From contig CM048845.1 in NCBI GenBank assembly GCA_026545225.1, forward strand, positions 88,005,033 through 88,069,032: a DNA stretch of 64,000 nt, read 5' to 3'. The DNA is from Cornus controversa (Eukaryota > Streptophyta > Magnoliopsida > Cornales > Cornaceae). Below, one piece after another: positions 11,859 through 22,729 of the stretch; the first letter of the stretch is position 1; every line of letters starts with the position of its first letter. The notes under the pieces were generated by a model. The model did no database searches, was not told where the DNA came from, and saw nothing but the letters and a program-made list of their open reading frames with translations. The position numbers and the translations under genes are program-made.

Positions 11859-12244
11859 TGAACTATTTTGTCAACTATGGATTCTTTTTGAAGGTGGACG
11901 ACTTTTTCTTTGTGTTGTTAAAGGGGTAAGCAACCTCTTGCCAGCACTTGGTATTCCACGAAGCTCATTGTTACCATTCAATTGTGGGCACTAATGAACG
12001 ATTAATTTGTCTAGTCTCACAACTGGAGTCAATCGCAAGGAGCTTCTCCTTTGAACTATTTTGTCAACCATGGATTCTTTTTGAAGGTGGAAGACTTTTT
12101 CTTTGCGCTGTTAAAGGAGTAAGCAACCTATTGCCAGCACTTGGTATTCCATGAAGCTCATTGTTACCATTCAATTGCGGCCACTGATGACTTGATTAAT
12201 TTGTCTAGTCTCACAACTGGAGTCAATCACAAGGAGCTTCTCCT
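11859..12244. repeat. 193-bp tandem duplication over the FRS 3' end
   Basis: Units 11859-12051 and 12052-12244 are nearly identical; both start tgaactattttgtcaac and end aaggagcttctcctt. The second unit contains the last codons and stop of the FRS gene. The first repeats that segment downstream, with an indel that changes the frame around the stop. The high similarity implies a recent event. Confidence 0.85.
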
Positions 12245-14186
12245 TTGCCTCCTTCAATAATTTAATTAAAAGCTCACATTTATAATCAGACTCAGCTCCA
12301 AGCTCTTGAAGTTCATGAAACAGTGGACTCAACTTATTATTGCGGTGCCTTTGTTCATTATTGCTGCAATCATCGTAAGCATCTTCCATAAAAGTGTACC
12401 CACGCTTAATGTCCTTTCGCCAACGTTCTAGAATATAATGAGATGGAACCTCATTCATCTTTTCTTTCATCATCACAGAGATTGCATGTCTACACAGAAT
12501 ACCCCGAAATTCAAACAAGTGGCATAAACATTGTACTTTACATTCAGTCTCATTGTAAACGACCTCATAATCCATCTCCTTCGAGTATATGCCATCTTTT
12601 CTTACAACACTTTCTGTCACTTCAAATGTGGAAATTGGACCTTCTCTCTTAATAACAGAGACATTGCAATAAATCAAACCCCTCAACTCATCTTGAAATA
12701 GCTTAAAGATTTCACTAGTGTAAGCATTCTGGAATTGTTTTTCAATAGAAAGAACAGTTACCGCTGGAATGGTAGAATTGAAAGAAACAAGATCTGCCTT
12801 TCTTTCTTTCTCAACTTTACTCTTTAAGGCATTGTCATAATGTTCAACAAATTGCTTCAAGGTGGTTTTTGAATGAACATACTCATCGAAAAAAGCATTC
12901 ATGACTTCACCTCGTTGGGAAGTTGACATTCCAGCCCAAAAATTGCGTTTCACATATGCAGGAACCCAACAATGACAAATTGCATATAACGACTTCAACC
13001 ATTCATTATTCTCAAGGTCGTATTCTTTAATCATTTCCACCCAACTCTTTTCAAACTCGCTAGGCTTAACCGATTCATACACAATATTTTCCAAGATCTG
13101 CTTAATCACTTTATACTGGGCAAGTCCCCCCAATTTCACAGGAAGCTTTTGCATGATATGCCAAAGGCACAGACGATGATGAGAATCAGGAAACACCTTT
13201 AGGACTGCTTCTTGAATAGCCTTGCACTGATCTGTTACAATAGCTTTTGGAGCACGCCCTAGCATACATGCCAACCATGACTTAAATAACCAAGTATAAG
13301 TATCGGTATCCTGATTTGATAGTAAACCACAACCAAGTAACACAGACTGCCCATGATGGTTCACCCCAACAAATGAAGCCAACGGCATGTCATACTTTTT
13401 TGTAAGGTACATAGTGTCAAATGTGATAACATCTCCAAATGACTCGTACGTGGCCCTACACCTTGAATCTGCCCAAAACACATTCCTTAAACAGCCTTCG
13501 TCATCCATATCAATCATGTAAAAGAAGTTTGAATTCCTATTTTGCATGCGATAAAAATAGTTACAAAGGGCTTCAGCATCTCCAAATCTAAGTCTCAACT
13601 GTCCTGTTAACAGCAAATTTTCGAAGCCACAAGCTTCAACAAATGAATGAAAATTTTTACTCCTCTTTATACCCACCGAGTCATTTAATTCGGATCTTCT
13701 TTTGACATGAGAATCTAGTGCCTTGTTACACCTAATTCGTACCTTTCCCGGATTCAAAGCATGATTATGATCAAGATAAACACGGGCAATAATGAACCTT
13801 CCATCATCTTTAGCCGTAACATTAATTTTGGCCTTGCAATTGGTCTTAGTTGAAGGCCTCGGGTGATAAGAGTCTTTTGCAGTTGATACTGACTTACCAT
13901 GCTGGGCACATGCAAGTGAAAAGTATCTTGATTTTCCGTCATTTCCATTCTTTACACTAATTTTTGTTACACCAAAACCCTGACGCTGGGCATAGTTGTT
14001 GTAGTAATTACGAACTTCTTCCTCTGAATAAAAAACCATCCCGGCCTTGGGTCTTTCCACTTCATCCCCAACTAATACTCCTTCTATCTCCTGCTCGTTT
14101 GTTCTATCATTATTACCAATCTCTTGACCACAAGGCATTTTAGTGTCCTCGTTTATCATGATTTGCACATGAGAACCTTCTTCCAT
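12171..14186 (-). CDS. FAR1-related sequence (FRS) transcription factor
   Basis: A single long exon encodes 671 aa from ATG at 14186 (MEEGSHVQ). An in-frame upstream ATG at 14228 is less likely because ttttattttattag, a good acceptor, ends two bases before the chosen start. Domains: FAR1 DNA-binding zinc-finger region about residues 52-143 (YSEEEVRNYYNNYAQRQGFG, conserved Cys and HNH), MULE transposase-derived domain about 257-350 (FDTMYLTKKY, GVNHHG, VTDQ, HRLCLWHI) and SWIM finger about 549-572 (CLCHLFEFRGILCRH). FRS/FAR1 proteins are nuclear regulators derived from Mutator-like transposase, and FHY3/FAR1 act in phytochrome A signalling. Which FRS this is cannot be said. The length is normal for the family and there are no internal stops. 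No terminal inverted repeats were seen around it, which favours a host gene over a live transposon. The extreme C-terminus lies in a 193-bp tandem duplication, so the last residues may be altered. Confidence 0.9.
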   Translation of the reverse strand: MEEGSHVQIMINEDTKMPCGQEIGNNDRTNEQEIEGVLVGDEVERPKAGMVFYSEEEVRNYYNNYAQRQGFGVTKISVKNGNDGKSRYFSLACAQHGKSVSTAKDSYHPRPSTKTNCKAKINVTAKDDGRFIIARVYLDHNHALNPGKVRIRCNKALDSHVKRRSELNDSVGIKRSKNFHSFVEACGFENLLLTGQLRLRFGDAEALCNYFYRMQNRNSNFFYMIDMDDEGCLRNVFWADSRCRATYESFGDVITFDTMYLTKKYDMPLASFVGVNHHGQSVLLGCGLLSNQDTDTYTWLFKSWLACMLGRAPKAIVTDQCKAIQEAVLKVFPDSHHRLCLWHIMQKLPVKLGGLAQYKVIKQILENIVYESVKPSEFEKSWVEMIKEYDLENNEWLKSLYAICHCWVPAYVKRNFWAGMSTSQRGEVMNAFFDEYVHSKTTLKQFVEHYDNALKSKVEKERKADLVSFNSTIPAVTVLSIEKQFQNAYTSEIFKLFQDELRGLIYCNVSVIKREGPISTFEVTESVVRKDGIYSKEMDYEVVYNETECKVQCLCHLFEFRGILCRHAISVMMKEKMNEVPSHYILERWRKDIKRGYTFMEDAYDDCSNNEQRHRNNKLSPLFHELQELGAESDYKCELLIKLLKEAKEKLLVIDSSCETRQINQVISGRN

Positions 14187-14229
14187 TCCTAATAAAATAA
14201 AAGGCATGGTAAGTACTTGACCATACAAA

Positions 14230-14822
14230 GAAAGTAACTACAAAAGATAGAATAAATAATACAACATATTTAACTAAAATGTATGTGCATGCTAGCTAGC
14301 TTTGGATTGAACATAAACATTACCTATTTTTTTCAACAAATAAATCAATAAAACTCAAATTTATACCATCCGAAATTAAAGAATTAGAAGGAATATTTAT
14401 TTCAAAATTTGACATTGTCTTTCTCTAAAAAGACAAGTATAGAAATCCTTCTAATATGAAGCATGAAGAGTGATAATGTACGAATAAAATAAATCAGTTA
14501 GAAAGGAGTCAACATCCACTCTTCAGTCCCATTATTAAAAAGCTTGCAACATTAAGTCAAAAGCATAAAAATACTGGGCATTATATTTAAGCGACAAGAT
14601 AGAAGGTATATATACTAACAGGCATAACTTGTGGGATTCATTTACCAGGGGGGGAAATAAACTTGTGGGATTCAACATGGTATATGAATCCATCACCTAT
14701 GCGGCTATGCCAGGTACAAAAGAAGAAGAATAGCAAGGGACTTAGCAGTTATACTCTGGCTACAAGAACTGTCAAGTGTCCAACTCAACTTTCAAAAGCT
14801 TCACATGAGATTTCAAGACATC
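14230..14822. other. FRS 5' region
   Basis: Probably holds the promoter and a non-coding 5' exon of the minus-strand FRS gene, since a splice acceptor sits just upstream of its ATG. I cannot place the transcription start. No other gene is seen. Confidence 0.35.
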
Positions 14823-15394
14823 AAAACACAACTAACATGCTATGGTAACAATTTTCCTATGCATCTGTCTCTTTCATTAAAATCTGAAGCAAAGTGAAGT
14901 AAATAACAGAAGCATCTTATTCTACATACCAAACAGTAAAGAACACATATTTCCATAAAAAAGCTATAAAAATATATCAGGTCAATTTAAACCTATACCT
15001 CATTGAAATGGCTTTTGTATTTCTCTTGTTGATGGCAAGGTTCTCAGAAGCGAAAGATGAGCACACAACATAAACTAAAGTCCGAGTGTAAAATATTTTT
15101 GAAACTTTTTGGTGATGTCAAAATGGCCCACTGTGGTTTGCCACCTGGGCAGCCAGGTGGATTCAGTAAATTGTGTCAGTTAAGTAGTTCAGCCTAAGTA
15201 GCATTGTCCTCAAAACATTATGTTAAGAAGAATATTAGATAATATGAATATTAACAAGTCATGTTCTCTTGTTCTTGGATATGAGAATTTGATAAATCCG
15301 ACCCTTAGACACATAATGCTACAGCACTACGACGGATGTATCCTAATTCATGTAGCATAATTTAATATGCCACAATTTCTTAAAGCAAGCATAC

Positions 15395-18300
15395 AACACT
15401 GCCATATTTTAGATATAGCATCATATCACTTCATGCGCAACTGATTTAGATATATATTTTTTTTTTTCCTTGTATATTATTCTTTGTTATCTTTACTCTT
15501 ATCCCTGTATTGCTCAGTCGTCGCATCCACAGTCAGGTCTAATTCCTATCCTCCCGACTCCTTGCCGACCAATCCCTCGTTGGTCTCTCGTCGGACAGGT
15601 CCTAACCGGTGAAATATATTCGTCGCTCCAGTCGCAAAGCTTGCAAGTGATCGTGCGTAACCCCTCTCTCTAAGCAACCACGTTCGCCTTCTCTATTCAA
15701 TCGACAATCTCATCGACTACACATCCACAACCTCTGGCAGACAACTTTGTCGACCAGTCCAAGTCCACGTCCACTGGCATTAATCACAACTGAACCTGAT
15801 ATTTGGACTAGGATCTTAATTGGCAAAAGCTAGGGTTTATTTTGGAGCGATTTGGGGGATTCCTGTGGAGCCACTGATTGGTGCAATTTTTCAACTACAA
15901 AATTTAGGGGTTGGTCAGGACGAGCAGCCAAGGTCGAACCGCCATATACCAAACCTTTGACGATCGTCGATCTTGGATATCAACACTACCAATCTTGAAC
16001 CTGCCATAGCTTTGGCGACCCCATCGATACCTTTTCTATCAATCTCTATATCTCTCTGTTTCCTTCACTATATACACTATATACGCTTCACTTTATACAT
16101 TTTACTATATATGTTTTCTATTGAATCTGCCAATCTTTTTCCATTTCCTTCATTATATACATATTGATCTCTATATCTACCAGTTGAACCACATATACAT
16201 ATTGATCTCTATATCTCTCAGTTTACATATATATTGATCTCTGGTTCTCTGTTCGTATATATATTGACTTCTATCTATCTTTATATAAATATATGTCTAT
16301 ATAAATAAATACAAATTTATATATACATACTGATTTCTAAAGGTGCTGTATTTGATTGTTATTATTCAATTTACAGTATTGCATCTCACATATATAGCAA
16401 TATACATCTTTGTGCATGCACCACACAGCACATATACACTTGGCACGAATTACATTTGCATAGAGGACTTTGTCAATTTTTTTACTTTCCTGGTATATTC
16501 TGTTAGATAGTTTGGCTTGTGGTTTTATTTGTCTGCTCCTTTAATATTTGTAATATATTATGTTAAATAGTTTGGCTTGCAATTTTTATTTGTCTGCCAT
16601 TTAAAATTTGAGATTTTATATTGCCTCCTATTATTATTGCATAGTTTTTTATTATTAGTATCACTGATTGTCTCATTTTGATATACAATTAGAGTAGTAT
16701 GTTGTTTATCGCTAGATAGATTCATTTATATTTGTATGCTAGAGAAGGAAGAAGTAACTATATATAATTATTATTTTTTTCCCCACAAAGTGGGTTGGCA
16801 TCAGGTAGACAACCGATCGTAAAAATTATGTCAAATCTTAATGATGGATTCTCGTTATAGTAATGAAAACAAAATTAATAAAAAACAAAAAATAAGACTA
16901 GCAACATGGAATACAGTGACCTTAACGAGAAGATGTAGTGAACTTATGGATACGTTAAAAAGGAGAAAAATCAACGTAGTTTGCCTCCAAGAGACCAAAT
17001 GGAGAGGTGAGAAGGCTAGAGAGATTGGTGAATGATACAAACTATTTTATTTGAGTGGTAAAGATAATCATAGGAATGGCATAGGCATAGTAGTAGACCA
17101 ACATTTAAGAGATAAAATTGTAGAAATTAAAAGACAAGGAGATGGATTAATAGTTGTTAAACTTGTTTTAGGCAGTAAGGTTTTGAATATTATAAGTGCA
17201 TAAGCTCCACAAATAGGCATTAGATGAGAATATAAAAAAGGCATTTTGGGAATCATTAGATGAAATGGTTCAGAATATACCAAGCCACGAGAGTATATAT
17301 ATAGGAGGTGACTTTAATGGGCACATGGGGATGGACTGAATAGGACACCAACGTATCCATGGAGGATATGGTTTTGGGGATAGAAATGATATAGGTGAAA
17401 CACTTCTAGAATTTGCAAAGGCATATGACTTAGCTATAGCAAATACATTTTTTAAGAAAGAGAGAAACATCTAATAACATTTAAGAGTGGCATGAACAAA
17501 ACACAAATTGATTTTTGTTTATACAGGAGAAACGAGTGGGCACCATGCAAGGATTGTAAGGTAATACAGGGAGAAAGTCTTACCAACCAAAACCGATTGC
17601 TCATATTAAACTTGGTAATCAAAGGGGCTAACTATCAAAAAGCAAGAAAAGATCACCAAAATATAAAGTGGAAGAGTTGAAAGGTGACAAAGGGATAACC
17701 TTTAAAGGAAAAATGCTACAAGGAACACAATGCAATTGGAATGACAATGTAAATAATCTATGGATGAACATAGCAGATCTTATTAGGAATGTGGCGAAGA
17801 GACTTTGGGAGAGATGAATGGAAAGAAATTTTTAAAAAAAGAAACATGGTGGTGGAGTAATGAAATACAAAAGGTAATACAGATCAGAGAAGTTTTAAAG
17901 AGTGGCAAAAAAGTAGGAATGAAAAGGATCTAGAGAAATACAAGAAACTCAAAAATGAGGCTAAGAAGATGGTAACTATAGCCAAACAAAATTCCTTAGA
18001 TGAGTTATATGAAAAATTAGGTACAAAAAAGAGTGGTGAAAAATGTATTTATAAGTTAGCAAAAATTAGGAATAAATAAACTAGAGATATGGATCAAGTT
18101 AGATGTATTAAGGACGTCGATAAAAAAATATTAGTTATAGAGGATGACATTTTGAGTAGGTGACAAAATTATTTTCAACAACTCCTAAATGAGGAATATC
18201 CTAGAGTGGACATTAAGAATAATGAGCCTAATCTTAGTACGATAGATAGAACCAATATCAATGAGGTAGAGAACACATTGAGAAAAATGGGAAACAATAA

Positions 18301-19748
18301 GGCAGTAGGATCAGATAATATCCCTATAGAAGCATGGAGAACCTTAGGAAGAATAGAGGTTCAATGGTTAACAAATTTATTTAATAAAATTTTAGAGGAA
18401 GGTACAATGCCCAATGAGTGGAGGAAAAGTACTATAGTACCAATCTACAAAAATAAAGGAGAAATACAAGATTGTAACAACTATAGATGAATTAAACTAA
18501 TGAGTCATACTATGAAATTATGGGAAAGAATAATAGAACGAAGACTAAGGAAAGGATGTACCGTGTCTGAAAATCAATTTAGATTTATGCCGGAAAGATT
18601 CACTATAGAGGCCATTTACCTATTAAGGCAACTAATGGAGGGTGTAGAAGTAAGCAAAAAGATCTACACATGATTTTCATAGACTTGGATAAGGCATATG
18701 ATAGAGTCCCAAGAGACATGATTTAGCGGGCCTTACAAAGAAACATATTCCTTTAAGACTTGTAGAACTCATTCAAGATATGTATAAGGATTCTAAGACT
18801 AAAGTTCGTACTATATGTGGAGAGACAATTGATTTTCCCATAAGAGTAGGATTACACCAACGTTCGGTTCTAAGTCCAGTTTTATTCACGATAATCATGG
18901 ATGAAATAACAAAAGAATTGCAAGGAAACCTTTCATGGTGTATGTTGTTTGCGGATGACATTGTGCTATTGGATAGCTCTAAAGAAGCCTTTGCAAAAAA
19001 ATTAGAAGCTTGGAGAACGGCTCTAGAATCAAAAAGCCTAAAAATTAGTAGAACTAAAACGGAATACATGGAGTGTAAATTTAGTAGTGATATAGGAAAT
19101 GATAATATAGTAATAAAAATTCAAGAACAAAGCATTACTCAAAGTAATTACTTTTGATACTTTGGATCAATTGTACAAAAGGATGGAGAGATTGATGATG
19201 ATGTAAGTAGTAGAATTGGAATAGGTTGGACAAAGTGGAGGAACGCTAGTGGGGTTTTATGTGATAAATGAATGCCAAATAAACTAAAAGGGAAAGTATA
19301 TAGGATAATGATTAGACCGGCTATGCTATATGGGAAGGAATGTTGGGCTCTAAAAAACAAACACGAACAACGCATGCATGTGGCGGAAATGCAGATGTTA
19401 AGATGAATGTTAGGAGTAACTAGGAAAAATAAGATTAATAATCAAAGAATTAGGGAGAGACTAGGCGTGGCGCCTATTAGCGCGAAAATAAGAGTGTCAA
19501 CTTAGGTGGTATGGGCACATTCAGCGCGGACCTATAGATGCTCCCGTGAGAAGAGGAAGATTGATTTGCATGGAGGATAAGAGAAAAGATGTCGACCAAA
19601 ACTAACATGGAATGAAGTGATCAGAAATGATTGCAAAAAATTAAATCTAGTAAAATATGACCTATAATAGAAAAGAGTGGAAAAAGGGAATCCATGTGGC
19701 CAACCTCGTTTGTTCAGGATAAAGGCAAGGATGATGATGATGATGATG
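15395..19748 (+). mobile_element. RTE-clade LINE, nearly full length, inactive
   Basis: The element is 4354 bp, bounded by the 8-bp target duplication aagcatac (15387-15394 and 19749-19756) and ending in (GAT)n, as RTE LINEs do. The first 1.4 kb is a presumed 5' UTR. The endonuclease starts near 16841 (RLATWNTVTLTRR, QETKW, APQIG, GGDFNGHMGMD, TFKSGMNKTQIDF). The reverse transcriptase follows (NNKAVGSDNIP, VPIYKNKGEIQDCNNYR, KLMSHTMKLWERIIE, FADDIVLLD at about 18951), then the C-terminal part (RPAMLYGKECWALKN). Reading frame is broken by many stops and shifts: TGA after GEIGE at 17033, TAA before APQIG, TGA after NNYR and others. It cannot make its own protein. Copy B of the host segment has the uninterrupted site, which proves insertion after the segmental duplication. 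Confidence 0.9.
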
Positions 19749-19844
19749 AAGCATACAGTCTCAGTCTGACTGTAATTGAGCCTATATTGTTTTTCATTTC
19801 CTATATGATTTTTCATTCACAAGAATACTCATAGGGAGGAATCT

Positions 19845-20000
19845 CTAGAGTAATCTCCAGAGTATGCTCTTACTGGGAAACATACTGAGAAGTCAAACGT
19901 CTTCAACTTTGGGGTCATGCTTCTAGATTTGACCATTGGACACCGGCCTATTGATCAAGTTCAAGTCTATATAAATGAAAAAATAGTCAAGATCAACTGG
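19845..20000 (+). pseudogene. PERK exon 6 relic, copy A
   Basis: The sequence translates as [20 protein letters not shown] then MLLDLTIGHRPIDQ and ends in front of a conserved donor (ctgg|gtgagtg). It corresponds to exon 6 of the complete PERK gene (41305-41452). About 550 bp of the following intron is also preserved, up to about 20540, aligning with 41453-41960. All other PERK exons are absent. It is a fragment only, with no kinase function. The start of the exon is degraded and the acceptor is not recognisable. Confidence 0.8.
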
Positions 20001-21829
20001 GTGAGTGTTCTTTTTCCAACAATCTAACAATTGAGCCTTATGAGAATTATCACTCTTGGCAATTAATTTGTCCATATTATGTGGCCTTAAACAATGTTTT
20101 GTGTAATTTGAATGAGAAAACTATTACTTTTATATAACTAAAAATGTTGACAGCTGAAGTGGTGTTGTTTGTCATTGGTATCATATGTCTTAGTGTTCAA
20201 AGCAGAGGGAACTCATGAATATTTCCAGTAGAATTCAGGTGGTGTAATAACATGGTGACCGGTGATTAATGAAAGATACAACTGTATATAACAGAACTGA
20301 AAAGTTCAATTTGTGTGGTTGTTGCCAAGAGGCCGGAGTAAGATCTCTTGTTGAAAATTATAGATTATATACTCATGTGCATCACATTTTAGTGACACTG
20401 CCTCTGGCCCTCTGTTTATTGAACCCATTACCCTACACTAGACATGTCAGTCTTGTGTATTTTCAAAGGAGACTGGCTCGAAACTTAATCCTATGGCTAT
20501 ATAACAAAAACCGGATGTACTTAGGCTCTAACTTGCACATTCATGGTTGACAATTCCAACTTTTATTATTGTACCAATCACTGCCCGTGTCAGTGGAGTT
20601 GCAAACGAACCGAGCCACGTGGAGCTTTACGGTTCGTGTTCTGTCTCAAATCGTCAAGTCGAGAGGGTCTTCAAGGTCAGCTCGTGTTTGATCGAGCGTT
20701 GCCTAGCCATGGTGGAGACTTGCTCAACAATGTGCGAAAGAACTTGATTGAGCCCGTTTACGCGTGTCAATAGGCAGTAAATATACAATCTGTGTGCATA
20801 CATATATGTAGGTGCATGTATATATGTATATATACCTATTGAGACCAAATGAGAAGGAAATTGTTGAAACAAAGAAAACAATGGAGAGATATGCACTAAC
20901 CAACTTTGCAATCAAATACAATTTGATTGTTGTAAGCATTGTGGTCGCCAATGGGTCGTTTTAGGTGGGGCTGTGATAGCTTGGGTCATCACTGGCTTGG
21001 TACTTTGGGGGTGTGTAGCAGCTAGGGTTTTATGAGTGTGAAAGAGAAGAGATTAGGTTTGACCAAATTGCAAAGCGGATGGGCTTTGACTATTTTAACT
21101 TGAAATGGTTAAAATAATATGAGAAAGGTAGAGTAGGGTTGGGTTGGGTTGGGCTGGACTTTGTTTATGAATTAAGATTAGAGGTGCAAATGGTTCCATT
21201 TTGAGGATAAATAGAACCAAATTGGTCTTGATAGTTTTGTAAAAGTTAGAACCGAACAGTACAAGAATGGTTTAGATCGATTTTACAGATAAGCCTAAAT
21301 CAAGCCTTGTTCAACTTGGTCTTTGTGATGTATATAAATTTTTCCTATATTACCTACTTAAAAGTGCATTTCTAGTTCTAAAATCATCTAGTAACATCAA
21401 AATTATGTAAAATGCTAACAAGAAATATAATACAGTTTTTTTAACACATATAATACAGTTTTATAAATGTATATATGTAATTAGGTTTAAGGTCTGAATA
21501 ATATGCATATATATAACATTGGGTTTAATGTGATGCAAGCCTACATTGACATATATGTGCGTATAAATATCGCAGTTGGATTCAAATTGGTTCTTTTTTT
21601 TTACTTCTAAATCATGAACCGGACCGAACTAACAGTTCCACCATTTTTGGAACTGAAAAAAAAAACCCATTGAGCCACAAAATACCAAATCCAGCAGTTT
21701 GGATTAGATCAGATCAAATTAATGGTACAGCTAATTAAAAAGAAAAGAGCAAATTGGAAATAAATAAAAAACCTTAACTGGCCGAAATTGGCACCACTCC
21801 GCCACCCCCATTTGGCATAGTGTTGTTAA

Positions 21830-22545
21830 AAAAATACTATTAGATGCGTCTATAAGAAAATGAAAATACTTTGGGACAATTTTCAAAATTTCTATTTTTT
21901 AAAAAGGAAAAGAAAACCTAAAATAAAAAAATTGTTTTAAAGAAATCCTAAATTTTATTAAAGTTCTATCAAGAGGTGTTATAATATTATCAAAATTATC
22001 TTAAATTTCTATTTCTTAAAAAGGAAAAGAAAACCTAAAGTAAAAAATGGTTTTAAAGAAATCCTAAATTTTCTTAAATTTCTATTAAGGGGAGTTTTCA
22101 TCATTATAACATCGCTTTAATGGTGCGTAATTTTCAAAATTTTCTTAAATTTCTATTTTTTGGAAATTAAAAAGGAAAAGAAAACCTAAATTTTCTTAAA
22201 TTTCTATTAAGGGGTATTTTTGTCATTATAAAATCACTTTAATGGTGCGTAACTTTCAATTTTTTCTTAAATTTCTATTAAGGGGTGTTTTCTTCATTAT
22301 AACATCGCTTTAATGGTGCGTAATTTTCAAATTTTTCTTAATTTCTATTGTTTGGAAATTATAAAGGAAAAGAAAACCTAAAATGAAAATCATTTTAAAG
22401 AAAACCTAAAATGAAAATCATTTTAAAGAAAACCTAGATTTTCTTAAAATTCTATTAACGGTATTTTTGTCATTATAACATCACTTTAATGGTGCATAAT
22501 TTTCAAATTTTTATTAAATTTTTATTTTTTGGAAATTAAAGCATC
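21830..22545. repeat. Imperfect tandem repeat (minisatellite-like)
   Basis: Several imperfect copies contain ttcttaaatttctattaagg, then a cattataacatc(g/a)ctttaa block, then tggtgcgtaattttcaa, alternating with aaaggaaaagaaaaccta. The unit is roughly 70-150 bp with insertions of an 'aaaatcattttaaagaaaacc' type sub-block. It lies between segmental copies A and B and could mark the duplication junction. Confidence 0.75.
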
Positions 22546-22729
22546 TCCATGGTGAGTTTGCGGTGTTCCTGGTGTGTCCACGACATGTCTAAAAAAGAAA
22601 AAAATTCAAACATGTTTTTTGGCATGTCAAACTCGTGTCCATGTCCGTGTCCTATGCAAACACTTCAGCCTTTTAGGCGTGCCCATGCTTCCCACGTGGG
22701 CTCATTATTTCATGGGACCTCATGACAAC

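Larger units (their letters stand above)
14823..21560. repeat. Segmental duplication, copy A (interrupted by LINE)
   Basis: Outside the LINE at 15395-19748, this stretch aligns end to end with 22730-25110 (copy B). Shared landmarks in order: caactaacatgctatgg, tttgccacctgggcagcc, a PERK exon 6 relic with part of the next intron, a cgagcc/gctcg-rich repeat, a block containing tttgattgttgt and tgtggtcgcc, and acattgggtttaatgtga. About 2.4 kb remains without the LINE. The copies are clearly diverged, with many indels. Confidence 0.85.

Noticed and set aside
12171-14186. FRS gene as an active Mutator-like transposon
   Set aside because: FRS proteins share the MULE transposase fold, but no terminal inverted repeats or target duplication were seen around it, and the domain order with a long DNA-binding finger is that of the host FAR1/FRS family.
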